DNA from: Flavobacteriales bacterium TMED123
GTDB lineage: Bacteria > Bacteroidota > Bacteroidia > Flavobacteriales > BACL11
Assembly: GCA_002170165.1 (NCBI GenBank)
Contig: NHFY01000091.1
Location: 1-45,811 of the forward strand
Direction: 5' to 3'
Length of the DNA: 45,811 nucleotides
The position numbers were made by a program, and so were the translations under genes. The notes below the pieces were generated by a model. The model ran no database searches. It saw only the letters and a list, made by a program, of their open reading frames with translations, and had not been told where the DNA came from. Positions 26,883-34,950 of the stretch are shown piece by piece (position 1 is the first letter of the stretch; each line of letters begins with the position of its first letter).

Positions 26883-27658
26883 TTTTTGCCAAATATAAAA
26901 TTCATATTGACATAAAAGGTTAGAAAAGTTTTTTTGTTTTTGGTTAGCGCCATAATAGGCAACTCATCTCCTATTGCAGATTTAAGCATTGAATTTTCAC
27001 CAATTTTAAAAGCATCTAAACAAACTCCCGCCTCAATTGATTTTATCACCTCATCTTTTTTCGAAAATTCAAATGTAAATCCACCTTTTACATATGCTCC
27101 TAATTGCACTTTCATTTCGTCAAATCCTTTAAAATAAGATGTACGACCATAAATGCTGTAAAGCGTGTGATTATCATCTTTGGGATCGTATTTTTCAGTC
27201 TCTACATAAAACTCATTGGTAAGCTCATCCTGATACAAAATCTCCAAATAAACAGGTTTTAGAAATGCTGCACTTAGCCCAGTACTAGCAATAGCACTCA
27301 CCATTATGCCTCCAAAATCATCTTTATCAAAAAGAATAAGTTGCTTACCATAACCACTTCTTAGCAAGAAAGTTGAGTTTTGTTTACCAAAATCATAGCC
27401 CTTGGCATCACTAAAAAAAGCATTAATTGTTTTTACTTGTTTAGGATGTTTCAAACTTACCACATCAAATTCCAAAAAATGTTGCCATCTTACATTGTCA
27501 TTCCATGCTCTTCTTGCATGCATGCCCCAGCCAAGAGAATGTACATTGACACCAACATTTCTTTCATTCTTGTAAAGAATTTTTTTAGTACGCTTGAGCG
27601 GTTCTTGTGAGAAAAGAAAAAAAGGAATAAAGAAAAATATGAAGCAGATTTTCTTCAT
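26876..27658 (-). CDS. Putative secreted/outer-membrane beta-rich protein, unknown function
   Basis: A 260-residue protein with a signal peptide ([18 protein letters not shown]) and a mature part dominated by alternating beta-strands, ending in an aromatic-rich strand ([14 protein letters not shown]) as in outer-membrane barrels. I do not recognise a named family. Glycine-aromatic segments such as [18 protein letters not shown] and [10 protein letters not shown] suggest a small barrel of the type seen in many unnamed Bacteroidota proteins. It lies between a small lipoprotein gene (14 bp upstream) and lipA (7-bp overlap), so the three are probably one transcript. Confidence 0.75.
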   Translation of the reverse strand: MKKICFIFFFIPFFLFSQEPLKRTKKILYKNERNVGVNVHSLGWGMHARRAWNDNVRWQHFLEFDVVSLKHPKQVKTINAFFSDAKGYDFGKQNSTFLLRSGYGKQLILFDKDDFGGIMVSAIASTGLSAAFLKPVYLEILYQDELTNEFYVETEKYDPKDDNHTLYSIYGRTSYFKGFDEMKVQLGAYVKGGFTFEFSKKDEVIKSIEAGVCLDAFKIGENSMLKSAIGDELPIMALTKNKKTFLTFYVNMNFIFGKKW

Positions 27659-27672
27659 ACAATAAAAAGGGT

Positions 27673-27798
27673 TTATGCGTTTGTTTCTGATTTTTCTACA
27701 ACACTTCCCTCACCAGGGCATTTCTCGTACACTCCACAAGAAGAAAGTGCAAGCACAAAAAACAATACGATTAAACTTAGCAAGACTCTGTTATTCAT
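27673..27798 (-). CDS. Small lipoprotein, 41 residues
   Basis: An ATG at 27796-27798 opens 41 codons with a strong lipoprotein signal: hydrophobic core VLLSLIVLFFVLALSSC with lipobox Cys21, then a mature part of only 21 residues, CGVYEKCPGEGS followed by a charged tail. A second cysteine (Cys27) follows within six residues. A TATTTTTG box lies upstream (27827-27834), and the downstream beta-rich protein starts 14 bp after the stop. It is easily missed because of its size. Its function is unknown; Bacteroidota often place such small lipoproteins next to outer-membrane proteins. Confidence 0.7.
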   Translation of the reverse strand: MNNRVLLSLIVLFFVLALSSCGVYEKCPGEGSVVEKSETNA

Positions 27799-27826
27799 AA
27801 TAAATTTTGATTTCTAAATTTAAACG

Positions 27827-27834
27827 CAAAAATA
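27827..27834 (-). promoter_or_regulatory. -7 box of the small lipoprotein-lipA unit
   Basis: TATTTTTG on the minus strand, 28 bp before the small lipoprotein ATG. No -33 TTTG is seen at the usual distance. It faces the ung box at 27880-27887, so two divergent promoters share this gap. Confidence 0.5.
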
Positions 27835-27879
27835 AAGATTTTGTTTTGCTTATCTCTATTTTTTGAACTTTAGATTACA

Positions 27880-27887
27880 TATATTTG
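27880..27887 (+). promoter_or_regulatory. -7 box of ung
   Basis: TATATTTG matches TAnnTTTG, 22 bp before the ung ATG. A TTTG at 27862-27865 is only 14 bp upstream, closer than the usual spacing. Confidence 0.5.
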
Positions 27888-27909
27888 AACATTCAGATTT
27901 TAATAATAA

Positions 27910-28590
27910 ATGAGTGTAATAGATCCCAGGATTGAAGCAAGATGGAAAGCCATTTTACTAGATGAATTCAAGAAAGATTATTTTAAAGAATTGAAGCAGT
28001 TTTTGCTGCAAGAAAAACGACACCACATTATTTATCCAAGTGGAAAGGAAATCTTTAATGCTTTCAACTGTACTCCTTTTGAGAAAGTGAAAGTTGTAAT
28101 CTTAGGACAAGACCCTTATCATGCAAAAGGTCAAGCTCATGGGCTTTCTTTTTCAGTTCCTTTTGGAATAAAACCTCCCCCATCACTTACAAACATTTTT
28201 AAAGAACTAAAAGCTGATTTAGACATTCCAATTGCCGAAAGTGGTAATTTGACTTCATGGGCAAAACAGGGGGTGTTATTATTAAATGCTACTTTAACTG
28301 TGAGGGCAAAACAAGCTGGCTCGCATCAAAATAAAGGCTGGGAAAATTTTACAGATGCTGTAATAAGCAGTTTGTCGGAAAATAAAGAAGCTTTGATTTT
28401 CTTACTTTGGGGAAGATTTGCACAAAATAAAACTTCATTAATTGACAGTGAAAAACATCATATTTTAACTGCTGCTCACCCCTCTCCTTTTTCAGCTTAT
28501 AGTGGTTTTTTTGGATGCAAACATTTTTCAAAAACTAATGAGATTTTAAATAAAAATGGATTGGAAACTATTGATTGGAAATTGCAATGA
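27910..28590 (+). CDS. ung: Uracil-DNA glycosylase (family 1)
   Basis: Removes uracil from DNA at the start of base-excision repair. The 226-residue protein has the family 1 water-activating motif GQDPYH with D68 (66-71), the uracil-binding LLLNATLTV segment near 125, and the DNA-intercalation loop HPSPFSAYSGF near 189. Length is typical. It is the first gene of a plus-strand chain; its stop overlaps the start of the L,D-transpeptidase as ATGA. Confidence 0.97.
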   Translation: MSVIDPRIEARWKAILLDEFKKDYFKELKQFLLQEKRHHIIYPSGKEIFNAFNCTPFEKVKVVILGQDPYHAKGQAHGLSFSVPFGIKPPPSLTNIFKELKADLDIPIAESGNLTSWAKQGVLLLNATLTVRAKQAGSHQNKGWENFTDAVISSLSENKEALIFLLWGRFAQNKTSLIDSEKHHILTAAHPSPFSAYSGFFGCKHFSKTNEILNKNGLETIDWKLQ

Positions 28591-29177
28591 AAAAATTTTG
28601 CTCAATAATTCTATTGTGTTGCTCTTTGATTGCCTTTGGGCAAGAATCGATTATTAAAACTGCCAGGAAATATATTGAAAATAGACGGAATAAAGCCTTT
28701 GATGAACTCTTATTTGCAAGTGTAAGTGAGCAAAAAATGTATCACATAAAGGATCTAAAGATAATCGAAGCTTATACCATTTCCACTTCAGCATACGGAA
28801 TTGGAAGTAAGGCAGGCAGCAATAAAACGCCTCAGGGGTTGCATAAAGTAGCTGCAAAATATGGAGATGATACGCCTATAAATGGAAGGATGATTGGCAG
28901 GAATTTTAATGGGCAAATTGCAACTATTTATAACGACAATACAAAAAGTAAAACAGATGATATAACAAGTAGAGTTTTATGGCTAGATGGATTAGAAAAA
29001 GGTCTCAACAAAGGAGAGGGAATTGATTCCTTCAAGCGATACATTTATATTCATGGCACTTCAGAAGAAGGAAGATTAGGAAGTCCCGCATCACATGGCT
29101 GTATAAGAATGAAAAATAAAGAAGTAATTGAGTTGTACGAAAAAATAAAAATTGGTACTTTGGTGCTCATTTTATAA
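28587..29177 (+). CDS. L,D-transpeptidase (YkuD-type) catalytic protein
   Basis: A 196-residue exported protein with a signal peptide (KFCSIILLCCSLIAFGQ) and a YkuD domain. Motifs are IHGTSEEGRLGSPASHGC followed by IRM, with His in IHGT and the catalytic cysteine C172. Family enzymes form 3-3 peptidoglycan cross-links or attach proteins to the wall; this one has no separate peptidoglycan-binding domain, so the substrate is open. The start chosen is the ATG overlapping the ung stop (ATGA) because an upstream TTG would sit in front of the signal peptide. rmuC follows after 15 bp. Confidence 0.88.
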   Translation: MKKFCSIILLCCSLIAFGQESIIKTARKYIENRRNKAFDELLFASVSEQKMYHIKDLKIIEAYTISTSAYGIGSKAGSNKTPQGLHKVAAKYGDDTPINGRMIGRNFNGQIATIYNDNTKSKTDDITSRVLWLDGLEKGLNKGEGIDSFKRYIYIHGTSEEGRLGSPASHGCIRMKNKEVIELYEKIKIGTLVLIL

Positions 29178-29192
29178 ATCAAAATTTTTGGT

Positions 29193-30302
29193 ATGGAATA
29201 CATTTTATTAGCAGTTTTGGTTGCAGGTTTTGCGCTTATCTATTTTAAAAAAACAAGCCCAAAAGAGGAAAGCTCAAATGAGTTATTTTTACAGTTAAAT
29301 GAAAATCTGAGAAAGGAAATTCAAGAGATCAGAAAAGAAGTAGGAGATAATGCTGAAAAAGCAAGACAAGAAATTGAACAGAAACTAAAAGACATCAATA
29401 AAGGTATTACTAATTTTCAGGAAAGCTCAAAAGAGGATATGCAAAAGCAATTTTCTTCATCAAATAAAGTGATAAAAGAAGTTACCTCTGAATTAGAAAA
29501 AATAAAAGGAACAAATGAGCAAGTTTTAGGATTTGCCAACCAGATGAAAACTTTGGAAAAAATATTGAGCAACCAAAAACAAAGAGGAATTTTGGGAGAA
29601 ATTCAGTTAGAAAATCTACTTTCCAATGTTCTACCGCCTGAACTTTTTCAGATGCAATATAATTTTGCAAATGGAGAAGCAGTAGATGCTATTGTAAGGG
29701 TTGGGGATTTTATCATTCCAATTGACGCAAAATTTTCATTAGACAATTACAATAAAATGATTGAAAGTAGTGATAAAGCAGAAATTGAAGAATTAGAAAA
29801 GAAATTTAAGCGAGATGTTGCGCAAAGAATTGATGAAACCTCAAAATACATTCGGCCAAATGAAAAGACAACCGATTATGCTTATATGTTTATCCCTGCT
29901 GATGGCATGTATCAGGATTTACTAAATAGCCGAGTAGGCTCACTTAGAATCAATTCAAAAGATTTAGTATCACACGCATATGAAAAGAAGGTAATGATTG
30001 TTTCGCCAATGAGTTTATTTCCAATGCTGCAAATTACAGTAAAAGCACTGCACAACTTAAAAGTGGAAAAATCGATTGAAGATATTTTGAAAAACATCAA
30101 CAAACTTTCTAATCATTTGAATGCTTACAAAGACACCCATGACAGATTAGGAAAAACAATCAGTACAGTTGTAAATCACTACAATAAATCGTCAAATGAA
30201 TTCAAAAAAATTGATAAAGATGTGATTAAGATTTCTGATGGGAAAAATAGTATTGACTATAGTCCTGAGATGCTGGAAAATCCAAAAATTGATGAATATT
30301 AA
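29193..30302 (+). CDS. rmuC: DNA recombination protein RmuC homologue
   Basis: A 369-residue protein with an N-terminal membrane anchor (YILLAVLVAGFALIYF), a long coiled coil (about 22-110) and the RmuC nuclease-like domain (about 125-330) with GILGEIQLENLL, VDAIVRVGDFIIPIDAKFSLDNY and MFIPADGMYQDLL. RmuC limits inversions between short repeats in E. coli; its biochemical activity is poorly known. Length is somewhat shorter than E. coli RmuC. The stop overlaps the GWxTD lipoprotein start by 11 bp. Confidence 0.92.
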   Translation: MEYILLAVLVAGFALIYFKKTSPKEESSNELFLQLNENLRKEIQEIRKEVGDNAEKARQEIEQKLKDINKGITNFQESSKEDMQKQFSSSNKVIKEVTSELEKIKGTNEQVLGFANQMKTLEKILSNQKQRGILGEIQLENLLSNVLPPELFQMQYNFANGEAVDAIVRVGDFIIPIDAKFSLDNYNKMIESSDKAEIEELEKKFKRDVAQRIDETSKYIRPNEKTTDYAYMFIPADGMYQDLLNSRVGSLRINSKDLVSHAYEKKVMIVSPMSLFPMLQITVKALHNLKVEKSIEDILKNINKLSNHLNAYKDTHDRLGKTISTVVNHYNKSSNEFKKIDKDVIKISDGKNSIDYSPEMLENPKIDEY

Positions 30303-31605
30303 AATTTCATATTTTTTTCTTCTGCTTCTTTTATCTTCTTGTGGATTTATTGGAAAGAAAAACTTGCAAAACTCTGCATACTTATATCAGGAAAAGATAG
30401 CCAAGATAAATGCTGAATACCAACTCTATCATCAATCAAATACTGAAAGTACGCTATATTGTAAAATCAAAAGCAGTGAACTTTTGAGTATTTTTTCAGC
30501 AAACGAAAAGCAAAAAAAAATCAGCTTTCTGATAAGTGGAAAACTATTTGTTGCAGAAGATGAAAGTGCTTCAATAGATAGTTTTGCTGTGGAAAAGAGC
30601 ATGCTCGATACTACAAAATGGATAACAGAATACTTTACTTTTTCAGCAGAACTACACGAACATTATGTCTTGAGAATTACTTTAAAAGACTTGAATAAGG
30701 CAGCTGCTGTTAACAAAAGTATTTATTTTAAAAAAAAAATTGATAGCAATGAAAATTTCCAGATTTTCAAAGATCAAGAAAAGCAATATGGAAATACTTT
30801 TAATATAGCAGATACTATTCTCATTTCTCATAATACGGACAAAAAAAATCTATTTGTTTCTTTTTTTAATAAAGACTTTGATGTTGCTACAGCACCATTT
30901 AATTTAGAAGAATTAAAAACAGAAAAAATAAATCCAAAAGCAACTTATAATTTAACCATAGATAGCAATTTTTTCCTTTTACCTATAGCACAAAAAGGAA
31001 TTTATCAAGTAATTGCTAATGAGCATGACGAAAAAGGATTGAATATCTTATCGTTTGAAAGTGATTTTCCAGCAATTGCTACTGCAACTGATATGATTGC
31101 AACTTTGCAATACATCTGTACTGAAGAAGAAATGCAAGAACTCAGACTGGCAAAAAACAAGAAAATAGCTGTTGATCAGTTTTGGCTCAGTAAAGCAAAG
31201 AACGATAAACAAATTGCCAAAAAACTCATCAGCACCTATTATAAAAGGGTAGAAAATGCCAACAAGTTTTTCACATCTTACAAGGCAGGATGGAAAACCG
31301 ACAGGGGAATGATAATAGTTGTTTTTGGCGCGCCAAACATCATTTACCAAAGCAAAGAAGGAGAGAGTTGGATTTATGGGGAAAAGAACAATATGTATGC
31401 TTTAAATTTTACTTTTACCAAAATAAAAAATAAGTTTAGTGATAATGATTTTCAGCTCAATCGCTCAGCATATTTTAAGAACATCTGGAAAACAGCACAA
31501 TCTGCTTGGAGAGACGGCTATCCGTATTCGGATATAGACATAAAAGAAAAAATATATGAACAAGAAAGACGACAAAGACAAAGCCAATTCTATTTTTGGC
31601 ATTAG
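30292..31605 (+). CDS. GWxTD domain lipoprotein
   Basis: A 437-residue lipoprotein (lipobox LLSSCGF, Cys17) of the GWxTD family, which is common in Bacteroidota and of unknown function. The naming motif is GWKTDRG at about 333-339, followed by the family region FGAPNIIYQSKEGESWIYG and a final charged segment. The first 300 residues form a beta-rich region without recognisable domain. An ORF extension to an upstream start at 30238 would place 18 residues ahead of the signal peptide, so ATG 30292 (inside the rmuC end) is chosen. Its 3' end overlaps rlmB by 50 bp. Confidence 0.9.
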   Translation: MNIKISYFFLLLLLSSCGFIGKKNLQNSAYLYQEKIAKINAEYQLYHQSNTESTLYCKIKSSELLSIFSANEKQKKISFLISGKLFVAEDESASIDSFAVEKSMLDTTKWITEYFTFSAELHEHYVLRITLKDLNKAAAVNKSIYFKKKIDSNENFQIFKDQEKQYGNTFNIADTILISHNTDKKNLFVSFFNKDFDVATAPFNLEELKTEKINPKATYNLTIDSNFFLLPIAQKGIYQVIANEHDEKGLNILSFESDFPAIATATDMIATLQYICTEEEMQELRLAKNKKIAVDQFWLSKAKNDKQIAKKLISTYYKRVENANKFFTSYKAGWKTDRGMIIVVFGAPNIIYQSKEGESWIYGEKNNMYALNFTFTKIKNKFSDNDFQLNRSAYFKNIWKTAQSAWRDGYPYSDIDIKEKIYEQERRQRQSQFYFWH

Positions 31606-32308
31606 ACCAATTATTGAAGCAATAGAGTCTGGAAAAACCATTGATAAACTTTTTATTCAGAAAGGATTGCACAATGACTTGTTTGCTGAATTGTGGAAGT
31701 TGGTACGATTCAAAAGAATCAACTACAAACATGTTCCGCTTGAAAAGATCAATAGGCTTAGCAAAAAGAATCATCAAGGGGTTTTTGCCTTTATCTCCCC
31801 TATTGCTTTTCATAATATTGAGGATGTAATTCCTGCACTTTTTGAAGCAGGAAAAAATCCGTTAATTGTGGTTTTGGATAGAATTACAGATGTGCGAAAT
31901 TTTGGAGCTATTTGCCGAACGGCTGAATGTACTGGAGTAGATGCTGTTTTAATTCCTGAAAAAAATGCTGCTGCCATTAATGAAGATGCAATAAAAACCT
32001 CTGCCGGAGCTCTACACAAAATTATTCTGTGTCGTACTTGGAATTTAAAGCTAGCTTTGCAGTTTATGCAAGAGAGTGGCGTACAATTGGTCGGCTGTAC
32101 TGAGAAAACACAAAATAATATGTATAAGCCAGATTACAGTATTCCAACAGCTATCATTATGGGATCGGAAGAAGATGGCGTATCAGCTGAGTTTTTAAAA
32201 ATATGTGATGCAAAGGCCAAAATCCCAATGAGTGGAAAAATTGCTTCTTTGAATGTTTCGGTAGCCACTGGGGTTATTTTGTATGAAGTGATAAGACAGA
32301 GAAATTAG
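31556..32308 (+). CDS. rlmB: 23S rRNA 2'-O-methyltransferase, RlmB/TrmH-type SPOUT family
   Basis: A 250-residue SPOUT methyltransferase; RlmB methylates G2251 of 23S rRNA. An N-terminal substrate-binding domain (FGIRPIIEAIESGKTIDKLF) is followed by the knotted catalytic domain with LDRITDVRNFGAICRTAE, IIMGSEEDGVS and SLNVSVATGVILYEV, the three SPOUT motifs. The specific target is inferred from family similarity; another RNA position is possible. The start lies 50 bp inside the GWxTD gene, in another frame, and matches the usual N-terminus of this family; no equally good internal start is present. Confidence 0.9.
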   Translation: MNKKDDKDKANSIFGIRPIIEAIESGKTIDKLFIQKGLHNDLFAELWKLVRFKRINYKHVPLEKINRLSKKNHQGVFAFISPIAFHNIEDVIPALFEAGKNPLIVVLDRITDVRNFGAICRTAECTGVDAVLIPEKNAAAINEDAIKTSAGALHKIILCRTWNLKLALQFMQESGVQLVGCTEKTQNNMYKPDYSIPTAIIMGSEEDGVSAEFLKICDAKAKIPMSGKIASLNVSVATGVILYEVIRQRN

Positions 32309-32313
32309 AAGGA

Positions 32314-33036
32314 ATGTCTTGGTTTGCACATTGGTTTGATTCCCCTTATTACCACACCCTCTACAAAAATAGAGATGAAGAAGAAGCTGAATTTTTTATT
32401 GACAATCTGATAGCAAAATTACAACTCAAAAAAGGCAATAAGCTCATTGATATTGCTTGTGGAAAAGGAAGGCATGCCACTTACTTTAACAAAAAAGGCA
32501 TGGATGTTGTAGGAATTGATTTATCTGAAAATAGCATAGTATCTGCAAAGAAAATGGAAAACAGCAACTTACAATTTGCAGTGCACGATATGCGTGAAGT
32601 TTTTAAGGAAAATTATTTTGATATTGCCACAAACTTATTTACTTCTTTTGGTTATTTTGAGAATGCTGAAGATGAGCAGAAAACCATCAATGCTATGGCT
32701 AAAAATTTAAACTCAGGAGGTATTTTAATTATTGATTTTTTAAATATTAAAAAAGTAGTTACCAATTTGGTTGAGCAAGAAAAAAAAGATGTTGATGGAA
32801 TGATATTTAACGTCAGCAAAAAATTTGATGGCAAGCACATCATAAAAAACATTGCTTTTACAGACAAGGGTAAAGATTATCATTTTCAGGAAAAGGTAAA
32901 AGCTCTTTCTTTAGCTGAATTTTCCGTATTTATTGACACTGCAGGACTAAAAATGATTGATGTCTTTGGTAACTATAATTTGGAAGATTTTGACGCAACT
33001 TCTTCTGATAGATTAATCCTTATTTGTAAAAAATGA
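32314..33036 (+). CDS. Class I SAM-dependent methyltransferase, unknown substrate
   Basis: A 240-residue methyltransferase with motif I IDIACGKGRHATYF (45-58), the acidic residue of motif II in GIDLSENSI (near 71) and the later FTSFGYFEN segment. The N-terminal WFAHWFDSPYYHTLYKNRDE is a recurrent opening among unnamed Bacteroidota methyltransferases. The target molecule cannot be read from the sequence. It starts 5 bp after rlmB and its stop overlaps the ATG of a small frame-broken reading frame (ATGA). Confidence 0.88.
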   Translation: MSWFAHWFDSPYYHTLYKNRDEEEAEFFIDNLIAKLQLKKGNKLIDIACGKGRHATYFNKKGMDVVGIDLSENSIVSAKKMENSNLQFAVHDMREVFKENYFDIATNLFTSFGYFENAEDEQKTINAMAKNLNSGGILIIDFLNIKKVVTNLVEQEKKDVDGMIFNVSKKFDGKHIIKNIAFTDKGKDYHFQEKVKALSLAEFSVFIDTAGLKMIDVFGNYNLEDFDATSSDRLILICKK

Positions 33037-33199
33037 ATACATTAACAATCATCTTACTTTTTGGATCAGTAATTGCTGTGAAATTTTCTTGCATATTTCT
33101 ACCACAATCTTATTTGGGAGCACTGATAAACATAAATTCAGTATTACAAAAGTTCTCGCCATAATTGTTGGCGCAATTCTTACAATTATCAGTTTGTAA
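33033..33199 (+). pseudogene. Possible frame-broken small membrane protein
   Basis: An ATG at 33033 overlaps the methyltransferase stop (ATGA) and starts MNTLTIILLFGSVIAVKF, a membrane-like segment. The frame then runs into polar sequence and stops at 33162-33164. If the run of four T at 33084-33087 had five, reading would pass to the frame ending at 33197-33199 and yield a 55-residue protein with a second hydrophobic segment, KVLAIIVGAILTIISL. The product is unknown. Decay, sequence error, ribosomal or transcriptional slippage and chance are all possible. Confidence 0.35.
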
Positions 33200-33226
33200 A
33201 TGGAAAATATTTTTGATTCCTCAAGC

Positions 33227-33256
33227 TTTGTGTTTTCGTCTTTTATGCTAACTTTG
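33227..33256 (+). promoter_or_regulatory. Promoter of the peroxiredoxin gene
   Basis: TTTG at 33227-33230 and TAACTTTG at 33249-33256 are 18 bp apart, a full match to the Bacteroidota -33/-7 consensus. The transcription start should lie near 33261, leaving a leader of about 30 nt before the ATG at 33291. This is the best promoter match in the window. Confidence 0.75.
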
Positions 33257-33290
33257 CAACTTCACGAATTAACAAAAAAACAAAAATATT

Positions 33291-33923
33291 ATGTCAGTAT
33301 TAATAGGTAAAAAAGCACCTTCTTTCTCTGCACAAGCTGTAGTAAATGGAGGGGAGTTTGTAAAAGATTATTCATTAGATCAATTTGTTGGTAAACAGCC
33401 AGTAGTTTTCTTCTTTTACCCAAAAGATTTTACTTTTGTATGTCCAACAGAACTGTTTGCATTTCAGGAAAAATTAGCAGAATTTGAAGCTAGAGGTTGT
33501 GCTGTTGTTGCTTGTTCAACGGATACAGAACAATCACATTGGGGATGGTTGCAAATGCCAAAATCTGAAGGAGGAATTAAAGGAATCAGCTATCCATTGG
33601 TTGCCGACACCGACAAAACAATTTCGACAAATTTTGGCGTTTTAGCTGGCGAATATGAAGTTGATGAAAATGATAATCTGGTAGCAAATGGCCCAATGAT
33701 TGCATTAAGAGGATTATTCTTAATCGATAAGAATGGGGTTGTCCAACACCAAGTTGTAAACAACTTCCCCTTGGGAAGGAGTACTGATGAGGCTTTAAGA
33801 ATGGTTGATGCCCTTAAGCACTTTGAAGAAAACGGTGAGGTCTGCCCTGCCAATTGGAGTAAAGGAAAAGATGCTATGAAAGAGAGTCATGATGCGGTTG
33901 CTGAATATTTAGCGAATAACTAA
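33291..33923 (+). CDS. 2-Cys peroxiredoxin (AhpC/Prx1 type)
   Basis: A 210-residue thiol peroxidase that reduces hydrogen peroxide and organic peroxides. The peroxidatic cysteine is C51 in FTFVCPTEL and the resolving cysteine C185 in GEVCPANW, the typical 2-Cys arrangement. The GGxG- and YF-type motifs of hydrogen-peroxide-sensitive eukaryotic enzymes are not obvious: the region near residue 100 reads GGIKGISYPL. No reductase gene (ahpF) is adjacent. Expression is from its own promoter at 33227-33256 and ends at the hairpin 33948-33975. Cytoplasmic. Confidence 0.94.
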   Translation: MSVLIGKKAPSFSAQAVVNGGEFVKDYSLDQFVGKQPVVFFFYPKDFTFVCPTELFAFQEKLAEFEARGCAVVACSTDTEQSHWGWLQMPKSEGGIKGISYPLVADTDKTISTNFGVLAGEYEVDENDNLVANGPMIALRGLFLIDKNGVVQHQVVNNFPLGRSTDEALRMVDALKHFEENGEVCPANWSKGKDAMKESHDAVAEYLANN

Positions 33924-33947
33924 TCTACAAGAAGATCAGAAAAACAG

Positions 33948-33975
33948 AACCCTACTTTTTTGAGTAGGGTTTTTT
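33948..33975 (+). terminator. Terminator after the peroxiredoxin gene
   Basis: A 9-bp stem AACCCTACT (33948-33956) with AGTAGGGTT (33963-33971), 6-nt loop, followed by a T-run. The T-run continues into the -7 box of the next gene. Confidence 0.85.
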
Positions 33976-33982
33976 ATTTTTG
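33975..33982 (+). promoter_or_regulatory. -7 box of the DUF4442 gene, apparently leaderless
   Basis: TATTTTTG is joined directly to the T-run of the preceding terminator and ends 4 nt before the ATG at 33987, so transcription should start on the start codon. Confidence 0.55.
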
Positions 33983-33986
33983 CACC

Positions 33987-34466
33987 ATGCAAGCGCCAAA
34001 ATTCTTACTTAAAACTATACTGAATTTATTTCCGCCTTTGCTATTCAATAGAATAGTGCTGAAAGAAATTTCTGATGATTTTATGCAAATGAAAGTGGTA
34101 TTAAGAAAAGTCCTTTTTAATATAAACTTTCATAAAACCATATTTGGCGGAAGCATCTTTTCAGCTTGCGACCCTTATTTCCCAACAATGTACTATCACA
34201 TATTTGCAAACAAGAATAGAAAACTGATTATTTGGCTCAAATCTGCAGAAATTCAGTACTTACGCCCTGCTGATAGCACTTTAAAGCTTCATTTTGAAAT
34301 CACAAAAGAAGATGTAAGAAAAGTGGAAAAAGCATTAGATAAAATTGGTAAAACTGAAATATGGCACACGGTAGAAGCCATCAACAAAAAAGGGGTAGTT
34401 TGTGCAAAAGCCAGCATGCTGGTTTATTTAAGAGATAATAATAAAAAAGAAAAGTTAGGATTTTGA
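33987..34466 (+). CDS. DUF4442 protein (hotdog-fold, thioesterase-like)
   Basis: A 159-residue protein of the DUF4442 family, related to acyl-CoA/acyl-ACP thioesterases with the hotdog fold; activity is not established. The family segment FHKTIFGGSIFSACDPYFPT is at about 52-71 and the IQYLRPADSTLKLHFEI strand follows. Conserved aspartate of the SxxxCDP segment could be catalytic, by inference. A start nine codons upstream is possible in the frame but lies in the terminator and before the promoter box, so ATG 33987 is chosen. The stop is 2 bp from that of ispF, which converges on it. Confidence 0.85.
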   Translation: MQAPKFLLKTILNLFPPLLFNRIVLKEISDDFMQMKVVLRKVLFNINFHKTIFGGSIFSACDPYFPTMYYHIFANKNRKLIIWLKSAEIQYLRPADSTLKLHFEITKEDVRKVEKALDKIGKTEIWHTVEAINKKGVVCAKASMLVYLRDNNKKEKLGF

Positions 34467-34468
34467 AA

Positions 34469-34948
34469 TCAGCTGCTCTGAATCAGCACAGTTGCATAAG
34501 CCGAAATACCCTCTTCTCTGCCAACAAATGATAATTTCTCAGTTGTAGTAGCTTTAATGGAAACTAGAGCTTTATCGACCCCCATGCAATTAGCTAACAC
34601 CTTTTGCATTTCAGGAATATGTTTTCCAATTTTTGGTCTTTGCAAGCAGATTGTCGAATCGATATTTCCCAATTTATAGCCATTTTCTCGAACTAGACAC
34701 ATTACTTCTTGCAGTAATATTTTACTATCAATTCCTTTGTATTTTGGATCAGTATCAGGAAAATGCTGTCCAATATCACCCAAATTAGCAGCACCCAAAA
34801 GTGCATCACAAATACTGTGAATTAAAACATCTGCATCTGAGTAACCTAAACCACCTTTTGAATGTGGAAGGAGAATACCGCCTACCCAAAAGTCAAGCCC
34901 CTCTTTTAACTGATGAACATCAAATCCAAATCCTATTCTGTAATTCAT
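34469..34948 (-). CDS. ispF: 2-C-methyl-D-erythritol 2,4-cyclodiphosphate synthase
   Basis: Fifth enzyme of the non-mevalonate (MEP) pathway, making the cyclic diphosphate that feeds isoprenoid, quinone and undecaprenyl-phosphate synthesis. The 159-residue protein has the zinc ligands D10 and H12 (GFGFDVHQL) and H44 (SDADVLIHS), and the substrate loops LGDIGQHFPDTDP and the C-terminal ATTTEKLSFVGREEGISA. Length is standard. It follows porV after 2 bp on the minus strand and is probably read from the porU-porV transcript. Confidence 0.97.
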   Translation of the reverse strand: MNYRIGFGFDVHQLKEGLDFWVGGILLPHSKGGLGYSDADVLIHSICDALLGAANLGDIGQHFPDTDPKYKGIDSKILLQEVMCLVRENGYKLGNIDSTICLQRPKIGKHIPEMQKVLANCMGVDKALVSIKATTTEKLSFVGREEGISAYATVLIQSS

Positions 34949-34950
34949 GA

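Noticed and set aside
31475-31813. 112-codon open frame on the minus strand
   Set aside because: It is antisense to the GWxTD and rlmB genes, both well supported. No recognisable protein features.
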